Source of the DNA: Acidimicrobiaceae bacterium
GTDB lineage: Bacteria; Actinomycetota; Acidimicrobiia; Acidimicrobiales; RAAP-2
Assembly (NCBI GenBank): GCA_003158855.1
Contig: PMLJ01000043.1
Location: 124,001-188,000 of the forward strand
Direction: 5' to 3'
DNA: 64,000 nucleotides
Numbering within the stretch: position 1 is the stretch's first letter; the number at the start of each line of letters is the position of its first letter. Both the position numbers and the translations under genes were made by a program. Below are positions 49,187-57,908 of this stretch, in pieces. The notes below the pieces were generated by a model that searched no databases, had not been told where the DNA came from, and saw only the letters and a program-made list of their open reading frames with translations.

Positions 49187-49506
49187 TCATGACCTTTCAT
49201 TTGTTCATGCGACTCTGCGAGATCGCGGAGCTTCTCGAGATTGTTGGTCCAAAACGAATCGATAAACGCCCTGAGCTTGGCTATCTCACTCCGGTTCACT
49301 GAATAGAGTCGGCGCGTTCCGTCGCGGCGCTCGTTCACGAGTCCCGTGCGGCGAAGGACGCCAAGATGCTGCGAGATCGCCGAACGGGAGACGTCGGGAA
49401 AGTGGCTCGCAATTTCGGTGGCGGGCAGTTCCTGGGACCAGACGAGGCGGACGATCTCGCACCGTCTCGGCTCGCCAAGGGTCTTCAGCATCGTGTCCAC
49501 GCGCAT
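49183..49506 (-). CDS. ArsR-family transcriptional regulator
   Basis: LGEPRRCEIVRLVWSQELPATEIASHFPDVSRSAISQHLGVLRRTGLVNERRDGTRRLYSV. Confidence 0.9.
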   Translation of the reverse strand: MRVDTMLKTLGEPRRCEIVRLVWSQELPATEIASHFPDVSRSAISQHLGVLRRTGLVNERRDGTRRLYSVNRSEIAKLRAFIDSFWTNNLEKLRDLAESHEQMKGHE

Positions 49507-49520
49507 TATGTTAGTCAAGC

Positions 49521-49530
49521 CTTACGTAAG
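49521..49530. promoter_or_regulatory. Candidate ArsR autoregulatory operator
   Basis: Perfect palindrome CTTACGTAAG, flanked by GTTAGT...ACTAAC, just upstream of the arsR-like gene. Confidence 0.4.
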
Positions 49531-49822
49531 AAGCAACTAACTGTTGGAGAAGTGGCCGAGTCGAGAAGAGGTTGAGGCCGCAGTTCCAGGCTCCAATCGA
49601 ATACTCAAAAAGGGAACGACAAGCCATGTCAGATGATTCAGAAGTTCGAGCAGATCCAGTGGCTATCAAGAAGCAGTTCTTCCTACGTTGGAGATAGTGG
49701 CTAGCGGAGCGCCAGTGGAGAGGAACTGCACCCCAGGATGGAGGGGCAGATGAAGAGCGTCGACGCTGAATCCGAGGCGATTCACCATGGGTCTCGTCGA
49801 CTGGCCGGGTTAGCATCCGACC

Positions 49823-52363
49823 ATGGACGGTGACGACGAGACGCACGGCGACGCGCGAAAGGTGACATTGACAGTCAACGGCAGCACCCGTTCGGTGCAA
49901 TCGCCGGCGTCGTTACTGTCGGCCTTGCGCAGCGAGTTGGGCTTGACGGGCGCGAAGCCGGGCTGCGGGGAGGGGGCGTGCGGATCGTGCACGGTGCTTG
50001 TTGACGGTGAACCCGAGCATGCTTGTCGGCGTCAAGTCGCCGATTTGGCGGGCCGCAATATCATGACCATCGAGGCGGTCGCGAACGCCGGCCAGCTGCA
50101 CCATGTCCAACAAGCGTTCGTGGAGGTCGGCGCTGCCCAGTGCGGCTACTGCACGCCCGGCATGGTCTTGTCGGTGGTGGCGCTGTTGGCTCGTGAGCCG
50201 AATCCGGATGACACCGCCATTGACGATGCTCTGGAGGCCAACCTCTGTCGCTGCGGCACCTATCCGCGAATCCGCCGGGCGGTACATCGGGCGGTTGAGC
50301 TGAGCGAGCAGTCTGGCGCCACCGCAATGAATGCCACTCGAGCGGCGGACCGCTGGGAGTTTGGAGATCCACGGACTCCCCAGCGACGCCCCTTGCGCCC
50401 CTGGGACATGACCGAACCTGAGGACCGCGACTGGTTCGAGGTGCTTGGTGACGGGCTGGTAGTCGTGCTCCCGGCACCGCCCCTCGCGCCCGGGAGCTGG
50501 ACGACGGGCGCCGGCGCCTGGCTCCACGTCGGCGGCGACGCCACGGTGACGGCGTTCACCGGCAAGGTTGACGTGGGCCAGGACAACTGCACTGCACTGC
50601 GTCTCTTGGTGGCGGAGGAGCTGCACGTTCCCCTGGCGAAAGTCCGTTTGGCGATGGGCGATACCGATCTCTGCCCCTACGACATGGGCACCTTCGGCAG
50701 CCGGTCAATGCCCGACGCCGGCCACGCCCTGGCCCAGGTGGCAGCTCATGCTCGCACCCTCTTGCCCGTGTCCGCCGGATCGCGGCGAGTCGAGATCGTC
50801 ACTGGCGAACCGGTCGTCATGGCGGGTACCGAGTGGCGCGTGGCCGGAAGGCCCCACGTGCCCGATGGAATGCTCGACATCGTGACCGGAGCGCGCCAGT
50901 TCGTCTCGGACCTCACCCTTCCGGGCTTGCGCTACGGAGCCGTGCTGCGACCCCCCGTATTGGGCGCGACCCTTCGCGAGCTCGACGTCTCCGCCCTCGA
51001 GGATCGCGGCGACGTGGTCGTGGTACGCACGCGCAGGGTGACCGGCGTCGTGGCCGCCGACCCAGTTTCTGCGCGCCTGGCGCTGGCCGGTCTTCGCCCA
51101 GAGTGGGACGTGCCAGATGCTCCGTCGGATGACGGCCTCGAGGAGTTTCTGCGCTCTCATCCATCGTTCGAATCCGACGGCTGGAGCCGGTCGGTCCACG
51201 ATGAGCAAGGCGACCCTGATGAGACCCTGGCGAGGTCGGCGGTGCGGGGTCAGGGCACGTACACCACCGCCTACATCGCGCCCGCGCCTCTCGAAACCCG
51301 AGGCGCGCTGGCCATCTGGGACGACGACGGCCGGCTGACGATTTGGGTCGGGACCCAGACGCCGTTCCCGACGCGCGCCCAGGTCGCGGCGGCACTCGAT
51401 CTCGATGAGCAGCACGTTCGGGTGATTGTGCCGCCCACCGGTGGCGGTTTCGGCGGTAAGCACGGGGCCGGGGTCGCCACCGAGGCGGCCATCATGGCTC
51501 GAGAGGTCGGTGGGCCGGTCAAGGTCATGTGGTCGCGTCACGAGGAGTTCACGGCGGGCACGCTGCGCCCGGCAGCGATCATCGACGTGGCCAGTGCCGC
51601 CACGGCGGGCGGCGAACTTACCGCCTGGACGTTCACCAATATCAATTCGGGCCCGGCCGCGATCGCGAGCCCCTATCGGGTGGCGAACCAGCGGATCGAC
51701 TATCAGCCTGCCACGAGCCCACTCGCCCAGGCGTCGTACCGGGCCCTCGCGGCCAACGCCAACAACTTCGCGCGCGAATCCCAGATGGACGAACTCGCGC
51801 ATCAGCTCGGCCGGGACCCGGTCGAGTTTCGCGTGGCCAACCTCGACGACGAACGGCTCGTCACGGTCCTGCGCGCGGCGGCTGAACGTTTCGGCTGGGT
51901 GAGCGGGCGAGCTGGCGCGGGCCAGGGCATCGCCTGCGGCGTCGAGAAGGGCGGGCGGGTGGCTACCGTGGCCGAGGTCCGCGACGTCGAAGGGAGCCTG
52001 CGGGTCGTTCGGCTGGTCACGGCGTATGAATGCGGGGCCGTCGTGAATCCCGACACGGTGATCAACCAGATTGAAGGTGCCACCGTCATGGCCCTGGGCG
52101 GAGCGCTGTTTGAGGCAATCCACTTCAGCGACGGAGTGATCACGAACGGATCCTTCTCCGACTACCGCGTGCCAAGATTCCGCGACGTCCCCCCGATTGA
52201 AGTGGTTCTCATGGACCGTCCCGACCTGGCTTCGGCCGGAGCAGGCGAGACCCCCATGATCGCAGTTGCGCCGGCCATCGCCAACGCCATTTTTGACGTC
52301 TGCGCACGACGGCTGCGGTCGTTGCCGTTGGACGCGGACGGTCGGATGCATCGCGGACGCTAG
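49823..52363 (+). CDS. Fused 2Fe-2S + molybdopterin-binding hydroxylase (IorA-IorB-like xanthine dehydrogenase family)
   Basis: N-term GCGEGACGSCTVLVDGEPEHAC and QCGYCTPGMVLSVVAL...LCRCGTYPRI; then IorB-like segments GKVDVGQDN, TGARQFVSDLTLPGLRYGAVLRPP, PPTGGGFGGKHG, AGAGETPMIAVAPAIANAIFD. Confidence 0.9.
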   Translation: MDGDDETHGDARKVTLTVNGSTRSVQSPASLLSALRSELGLTGAKPGCGEGACGSCTVLVDGEPEHACRRQVADLAGRNIMTIEAVANAGQLHHVQQAFVEVGAAQCGYCTPGMVLSVVALLAREPNPDDTAIDDALEANLCRCGTYPRIRRAVHRAVELSEQSGATAMNATRAADRWEFGDPRTPQRRPLRPWDMTEPEDRDWFEVLGDGLVVVLPAPPLAPGSWTTGAGAWLHVGGDATVTAFTGKVDVGQDNCTALRLLVAEELHVPLAKVRLAMGDTDLCPYDMGTFGSRSMPDAGHALAQVAAHARTLLPVSAGSRRVEIVTGEPVVMAGTEWRVAGRPHVPDGMLDIVTGARQFVSDLTLPGLRYGAVLRPPVLGATLRELDVSALEDRGDVVVVRTRRVTGVVAADPVSARLALAGLRPEWDVPDAPSDDGLEEFLRSHPSFESDGWSRSVHDEQGDPDETLARSAVRGQGTYTTAYIAPAPLETRGALAIWDDDGRLTIWVGTQTPFPTRAQVAAALDLDEQHVRVIVPPTGGGFGGKHGAGVATEAAIMAREVGGPVKVMWSRHEEFTAGTLRPAAIIDVASAATAGGELTAWTFTNINSGPAAIASPYRVANQRIDYQPATSPLAQASYRALAANANNFARESQMDELAHQLGRDPVEFRVANLDDERLVTVLRAAAERFGWVSGRAGAGQGIACGVEKGGRVATVAEVRDVEGSLRVVRLVTAYECGAVVNPDTVINQIEGATVMALGGALFEAIHFSDGVITNGSFSDYRVPRFRDVPPIEVVLMDRPDLASAGAGETPMIAVAPAIANAIFDVCARRLRSLPLDADGRMHRGR

Positions 52364-52429
52364 CCCGGTCGTACCATGCGCAACGCCAGGGGAGCCGTGC
52401 GGGGGGCTTCAATCACCTACGCTCAGGGA

Positions 52430-52936
52430 ATGGTTCTCGCTGCCAAGATCCTCACGGTATCGGATTCGGTCGATGCCGGACGACGTGAGGACAAGGGCGG
52501 GTCCGTGCTCGCATCGCGTCTCGAAGAGGCCGGGTACCGGATTGTCGATCGGCGCGTGGTGCCCGACGGCATCGAATCAGTCTCGCGCGCTCTGGAGGAA
52601 CTGGCCCTTGACTTCGCTGGCTTGATTGTCACGACCGGCGGAACCGGGTTTTCGCCACGCGACCTGACTCCAGAGGCGACGTTGCTGGTGCTTGATCGGG
52701 AGGCGCCCGGACTGGGCGAGGCCATGCGGTCGGTCAGCCCGCTAGGGCGCTTGTCGAGAGCCCGGGCCGGAACCGCTGGGCAGAGTCTGGTTCTCAATAC
52801 GCCAGGATCGCCCGTGGGGGCGCTCGAGAGTCTCGAGGCCGTGCTCGACATCCTTCCGCACGCCTTGGAACTGCTCTGCGGAGAAGCGAGCCCCCACCCA
52901 TCAGAGAGCGCCGACAGAACCGCGCACTCGTCGTAA
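52430..52936 (+). CDS. Molybdopterin adenylyltransferase MogA/MoaB family
   Basis: AKILTVSDSVDAGRREDKGGSVLASRLEEAGY, IVTTGGTGFSPRDLTPEAT, LNTPGSPVGA. Confidence 0.9.
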   Translation: MVLAAKILTVSDSVDAGRREDKGGSVLASRLEEAGYRIVDRRVVPDGIESVSRALEELALDFAGLIVTTGGTGFSPRDLTPEATLLVLDREAPGLGEAMRSVSPLGRLSRARAGTAGQSLVLNTPGSPVGALESLEAVLDILPHALELLCGEASPHPSESADRTAHSS

Positions 52937-53251
52937 GTCTCGTGAGGTCGGCGACGTCGGAGAACGTTCCTCCGTCGCGGGGTGTTGCCAGCTCGATTCT
53001 TCGAGTTGGCTCGCGCCGGGTCCGGTGGAGAGGTGATCTGGGGAACGTCTGGTTGGCAGCAGTCCCTACTCAACCTCCGTCGCTTTGGTGCGTGACTACG
53101 AGATGATCGAGTTCTCATGAAGATCTCAAATGGAACCCTGTTCAAATCGGTTCGTTTTCGATCTCCTTGTTTGCCATGAAAACTGCCGAGAAACCTTGTA
53201 TATGCTAGTTTGATTCGTTGAAGTGACAGTTTTTGCTAGTTATGGGGGAAG

Positions 53252-54115
53252 ATGAAAACGACACTGAAACGGCAGCTGCATCGACTTGCCTCGACGGGCT
53301 CGGTGGCAGTTCTGTTGGCTGCAGGAGTTGTTTCCAGCTCCTCGCCAGCGGGCGCAACGACCAAGCACACCGGGACGGTTGAAGTCCTTTCGTGCGGTTC
53401 CTTCTCCAACGTCATGACGCTGCTCGAGGCAGCGTTTAAGAAGGACACCGGCTACACCATTCAAGACACCTCAGAGGGTTCATCGGCCATCGCCAGTGGC
53501 ATTGTGGCCAAGACCTTGCAGGGTGACGTCTTTATCAGTGCCTCGACTGCTGCGGACACTTCAATTGAGGGAGCAGCCAGCGGGAACTGGATCAACAGCT
53601 ACACGTTGTTTGGCAGTTCACCTGACGTGCTTGCCTACAACCCAAGGTCATCGTTTGCTTCCGCACTGAAGAAGCGTCCCTGGTACAACGTCGTGCGATC
53701 CTCTGGATTCGAACTTGGACGCACTGATCCAACGGTTGACCCGGGTGGAGTACTTGACGTCGACGCACTTGACGGAATCGGCTACGCCTACAACATCCCC
53801 AACCTGCTCACAATTGCAACTTCAACGGGCAACGTCTACACCGAGGACGCAATCCCTGGTCTCATTCAGTCCGGTCAACTGGACGCTGGTTTCATGTACG
53901 CGATCTCTGCTGATGCGGCGAATCTGCCCTACGCGCCACTGACGGGAACGAAGAACCTCAATGGAAAGTACACCGTCGCCACTTTGAAGGGTGCACCAGA
54001 CCCGGCACCGGCAGCAGCGTTCGTGAAGTGGATGCTCGCCAAGCAGGGCCAAGCAATCTTGATGAAGCAGGGCATTGTCCCGGTTTCACCATTCAAGGTT
54101 GTTCGAGCTTCGTAA
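53252..54115 (+). CDS. Molybdate/tungstate ABC transporter substrate-binding protein (ModA/WtpA-like)
   Basis: Signal peptide; TVEVLSCGSFSNVMTLLEAAFKKDTGY, GDVFISASTAADT, DPGGVLDVDALDGIGYAY; upstream of ModBC. Confidence 0.82.
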   Translation: MKTTLKRQLHRLASTGSVAVLLAAGVVSSSSPAGATTKHTGTVEVLSCGSFSNVMTLLEAAFKKDTGYTIQDTSEGSSAIASGIVAKTLQGDVFISASTAADTSIEGAASGNWINSYTLFGSSPDVLAYNPRSSFASALKKRPWYNVVRSSGFELGRTDPTVDPGGVLDVDALDGIGYAYNIPNLLTIATSTGNVYTEDAIPGLIQSGQLDAGFMYAISADAANLPYAPLTGTKNLNGKYTVATLKGAPDPAPAAAFVKWMLAKQGQAILMKQGIVPVSPFKVVRAS

Positions 54116-54127
54116 GAGAGAGATCCA

Positions 54128-56008
54128 ATGACAAGAAACCCACTCAGGTGGCTGGGTGCGTTGCTCGTCCTCTATTTGGGTCTACCCATTGCGCTGTTTG
54201 TCGTTCGCTTTGTGAGTGCTCGAGAGCGAGGGTTCCATGTCGCAGGACTCTTCTCCTCGCTCTGGATTTCTGTTTCCTGCGCCTCAGTCTCACTCGCCGT
54301 GATTTGCGTCTTGGGCACGCCTCTGGCCTACGTACTCGCTCGCTCCACCAGCAGGGTTGCCCGATTAGTCGAGATAGCCATAACGCTCCCCCTGGCGCTT
54401 CCACCGGTGATGGGCGGAATCATTGTGGTGTACCTGGTTGGTCCCTACAGTTCTCTAGGGAGACTCTTCGACCGACAGTTGACGAATTCGGTCTACGGGA
54501 TTTGCATCGCCATGACGTTCTGTTCGGCCCCGTTCTTGATTCTCGCCGCGAGGGCAGCCTTCGCATCCATTGATCAAGGTCTTCTCGATGTTGCATCAAC
54601 CCTCGGCCACTCTGAAATGTCCCGGTTCTTTCGCGTGGCCGTTCCAGTCGCCGGCCCCGGCATTCGTGCGGGCATGACAATGACGTGGTTGCGAGCCTTT
54701 GGCGAATACGGCGCCGTCACGATCCTCGCTTACAACCCCGCGTCCTTGCCCGTCTATACCGTCAACCAATTCATGGCTCGCGGAATTGCGCCCACCTTGG
54801 CGCCAACCATGCTCGCCCTCATTGTCGCCGGTGGAATCGTCCTCGTGAGTCGAGCACGACTTCCCAAGCTCGCTCACGTGGATCTGAGTGAAATCACCCC
54901 GGTTCCTCCGACTCTCAAGCCATCGTCGCGACTTCGATTCGACATCTCAAAACAGCTGGGGTCATTCCAGTTGAAGATCAAGCACGTGACGCAAAGTGAC
55001 AACCTCGCAGTTCTCGGACCATCTGGTTCGGGAAAGTCGGCGCTCCTACGCTCCTTGGCCGGCCTCTACGGACCAGGGGCGGGCGAGGTCTCGTACGGCA
55101 ACGATGTGGTGAGCAACGTCAAGCCCGAGAGACGGCCAGTCGGTTATGTCTCGCAAGGGTTCTCTCTGTTTCCACACCTCACGGTCTGGCAGAATCTGAA
55201 CTTCCCGAAGAATGCCACGCGAGGGATCGCTGCGTACTGGTTGGGCCACCTGCAACTCGACGGATTGGAGAATCGCTACCCATCGGAGATCTCCGGCGGA
55301 CAACGCCAGCGCGTCGCATTGGCCCAGGCTCTTTGTCACTCGCCGGAGGTCCTCCTGCTTGACGAACCGTTCTCGGCTCTCGACATGCCCATCCGTCGAG
55401 AGCTGCACCGCGAACTTCGTCGTCTGCAGCAAGAGACGGGACTCGCAACCGTCATCGTCACTCACGATCCTCAAGAGGCCGCCTTCCTGTCACAAGAGGT
55501 GATCGTCATCAGTGATGGAGCGTCGCTGCAGTCAGGGACGAACCGCCAGGTCTTCTCCCGCCCAGCCTCGCCCGAGGTAGCCCGGTTGCTCGGCATCTCG
55601 AACCTGCACCACGCGCTGGTCGTGGCCCCCGGGAGCATCGACTCGGGGGGCACGGCAATCGCGGTTGACACCGACGGCATGGCGCCGGGCGCGCAGGTGC
55701 TGTGGAGCATCCGACCCGAGCACGTCATCGTGCGCACGGTGGACGACCAGGCGTCTCTCGTCGCAGCCGACCCGGCCGACGAGGGCCTCGTGGGAACGCT
55801 GAGCGACATCGCCGACGTCGGCACGGCCGTCGACCTCTTCGTGACGCTCAACGACGAGCTCGAACTCCACGCACGCGTGGTGGATCCCGTTGACCTGAGC
55901 GTGGGCCAGCGTTGTCGCGTGGTGATGGACCGCAGCGCGATTTCGCTGTGGGCCAATCCCAATGTTGCGCTGGCGGCCGCACCAACGAAGGTGCCGGCGC
56001 CCCAGTAG
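54128..56008 (+). CDS. Fused molybdate ABC transporter permease and ATP-binding protein (ModB-ModC)
   Basis: N-terminal permease (TLGHSEMSRFFRVAVPVAGPGIRAGMTMTWLRAFGEYGAVTIL) then ABC domain (LGPSGSGKSALLRSLAGL, ISGGQRQRVALAQAL, LLLDEPFSALD) and TOBE C-terminus, in one 626-aa ORF. Confidence 0.92.
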   Translation: MTRNPLRWLGALLVLYLGLPIALFVVRFVSARERGFHVAGLFSSLWISVSCASVSLAVICVLGTPLAYVLARSTSRVARLVEIAITLPLALPPVMGGIIVVYLVGPYSSLGRLFDRQLTNSVYGICIAMTFCSAPFLILAARAAFASIDQGLLDVASTLGHSEMSRFFRVAVPVAGPGIRAGMTMTWLRAFGEYGAVTILAYNPASLPVYTVNQFMARGIAPTLAPTMLALIVAGGIVLVSRARLPKLAHVDLSEITPVPPTLKPSSRLRFDISKQLGSFQLKIKHVTQSDNLAVLGPSGSGKSALLRSLAGLYGPGAGEVSYGNDVVSNVKPERRPVGYVSQGFSLFPHLTVWQNLNFPKNATRGIAAYWLGHLQLDGLENRYPSEISGGQRQRVALAQALCHSPEVLLLDEPFSALDMPIRRELHRELRRLQQETGLATVIVTHDPQEAAFLSQEVIVISDGASLQSGTNRQVFSRPASPEVARLLGISNLHHALVVAPGSIDSGGTAIAVDTDGMAPGAQVLWSIRPEHVIVRTVDDQASLVAADPADEGLVGTLSDIADVGTAVDLFVTLNDELELHARVVDPVDLSVGQRCRVVMDRSAISLWANPNVALAAAPTKVPAPQ

Positions 56009-56023
56009 GCCCTCGCGGCGGGT

Positions 56024-56425
56024 TCAGAACTGAGCGGGAATCTCCACGCCGACGTTGGTGGCCTTCACGACGGCATCAACCACCATCCCCGGAACGAGCT
56101 GAAGTTCGTCAACCGCTTCGCGGGTGATCAATGAGACGAAACGATGGGGACCGGCCTGGATCTCGACCTGCGCGGCCACCTTGTCCTTCACCACCTTGGT
56201 CACGATGCCGACGAAGCGATTACGGGCTGACTGCGCACGGGGATGCTCAGTTGTCTGGTCACCGGCGATCTCGATGGCGAACTTGGCCAAATCGACGCCG
56301 TCGAAGTAGCGCCGCCCACCCGATCCCACCGTGGCCTTGATCCTTCCGGCGTCCACCCATCGGCGCACCGTGTCGGTGCTCACCCCCAACAGCTCGGCGA
56401 CCTGGCCAATGCGGTACTGCGTCAC
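56024..56425 (-). CDS. HTH (MerR/excisionase-type) + TOBE/Mop-domain molybdate-responsive regulator
   Basis: YRIGQVAELLGVSTDTVRRWVDAGRIKA plus SARNRFVGIVTKVVKDKVAAQVEIQAGPHRFVSLITREAVDELQLVPGMVVDAVVKATNVGVEI; GTG start at 56425. Confidence 0.85.
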   Translation of the reverse strand: MTQYRIGQVAELLGVSTDTVRRWVDAGRIKATVGSGGRRYFDGVDLAKFAIEIAGDQTTEHPRAQSARNRFVGIVTKVVKDKVAAQVEIQAGPHRFVSLITREAVDELQLVPGMVVDAVVKATNVGVEIPAQF

Positions 56426-56543
56426 GTCCAAAGGATAGCGATCGCAACGCAACTGTCCCGTCCGGCGTGTTCGGCTACTCGTAGTCCCGCCGCCGGGCCC
56501 GACTCTCTGACTGCACCGGTCGCTACGTCGGCAGCATTGCGCC

Positions 56544-57059
56544 GTGGACGATATGCACCAACTCAACAGAACGCCTCGTGAGGGGACCTTCCCGCGCGAC
56601 CTTGGTCCCTCGGAGGTCAGTCCTCGTCGCGCGGTGGCGCGCTGTCGTATCACGATGTTGGCGTCCACCACGGCGAGTGTGGCGACGAACACGATGAACA
56701 AGGGTGACGTGCTGGCGACCGCTCGCGTGGCGGGCACTCAAGCGGCCAAGCAGGCGGCGTCACTCCTGCCCATGTCCCACCTCGTGCTGGTGAGCAACGT
56801 CCACTTGAACTTCACGATCGCCGACACCCACATTGATGTCGATGCGAGCGTCGACGCGGTTGACCGGACTGGTGTCGAGATGGAGGCCCTCACGGCGGTC
56901 ACCGTGGCGGCGCTCACCATCTACGACATGTGCAAGTCCGCCGATCGCACGATGACGATAGGAAACGTGGCGCTGTGGGAAAAGTCCGGGGGCCGCGCGG
57001 GCACCTGGCGGCGCGAAGAGGCGTTGCGCGACTCGAACGACGTCGAAGCCGAGCACTAG
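56544..57059 (+). CDS. MoaC paralogue A (short/divergent N-terminus; retains K51, D128 and K131 equivalents)
   Basis: NKGDVLATARVAGTQAAK; LLPMSHLVLVS; GVEMEALTAVTVAALTIYDMCKSADRTMTIGNVALWEKSGGRAG. Confidence 0.85.
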   Translation: MDDMHQLNRTPREGTFPRDLGPSEVSPRRAVARCRITMLASTTASVATNTMNKGDVLATARVAGTQAAKQAASLLPMSHLVLVSNVHLNFTIADTHIDVDASVDAVDRTGVEMEALTAVTVAALTIYDMCKSADRTMTIGNVALWEKSGGRAGTWRREEALRDSNDVEAEH

Positions 57060-57158
57060 ATCCTCGTGGGCACGAGTGCGGGTCACTCCGTTCGCTTTGG
57101 TCGAAGCGACGCGAGACAGTCGGCCCTGTAGCATCGTGCGGGGGACCGGGGACATGAC

Positions 57159-57680
57159 GTGAGTGACCGGCCCGAAGCGTATCGGAGGGGTGTCGTGACC
57201 GAGCAGCCGTTTTCCCACGTCGATGGCACCGGCAAACTTCGCATGGTCGATGTCACCCACAAGCGCCCCACGCTGAGGCGCGCGTACGCGAGTTGTGTGG
57301 TGCGTACCGTGGCCGACGTGACCGCACCTGGACTGCGTACAAACGAGCTCGACCCGGTGCACGCGGCCCGCTTGGCTGGTATTCAGGCGGCCAAGCAGAC
57401 TGCCAATCTCATACCCCTGTGTCACCCGCTGAATCTCAACGAGATTCACGTTGAGGTCGTCGTGAACGAGGGACGCATCGAGATTTCCGCGACCGTAACG
57501 GCGACGCACCGCACGGGAGTGGAGATGGAGGCCCTGACGGCCTGCGCCATTGCCGCGCTCAGCATCGTCAACTCGCTCGTGGACGTCGATCCCAGGGCCG
57601 AGATCGATGATCTCGTGCTCCTGCGCAAGAGTGGCGGCAAGTCCGGCGAGTGGGGGCGACTGGTGGATGCTCCCCGCTAG
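57159..57680 (+). CDS. MoaC paralogue B (K51, D128 and K131 equivalents replaced)
   Basis: GKLRMVDVTHKRPTLRRAYASCVV; NELDPVHAARLAGIQAAKQTANLIPLCHPLNL; GVEMEALTACAIAALSIVNSLVD; KSGGKSGEW. Confidence 0.87.
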   Translation: MSDRPEAYRRGVVTEQPFSHVDGTGKLRMVDVTHKRPTLRRAYASCVVRTVADVTAPGLRTNELDPVHAARLAGIQAAKQTANLIPLCHPLNLNEIHVEVVVNEGRIEISATVTATHRTGVEMEALTACAIAALSIVNSLVDVDPRAEIDDLVLLRKSGGKSGEWGRLVDAPR

Positions 57681-57908
57681 GGACCCTGTCGCGGCGCCCG
57701 CAACGATCCGGTCACGGGTGGTGGGGCGCTGTCGGGGCTGATCCTCTCGCAGGCTCATGACGGTGCAACCGCTCCAGCTCAGCATTCGCTCTCCACGATC
57801 ACCGGTCGAACACGTCGATCGACGGAGCGACCTCATTTGCGCCTGCGCCACCGCAGGCAGTAGTGCAACTCCTACTGATGGTAGTAATGGTCATCGAAAG
57901 CGAGGGAG

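Noticed and set aside
50705-52351. 548-aa - strand ORF opposite the Mo hydroxylase
   Set aside because: Antisense shadow of a strongly supported coding region.
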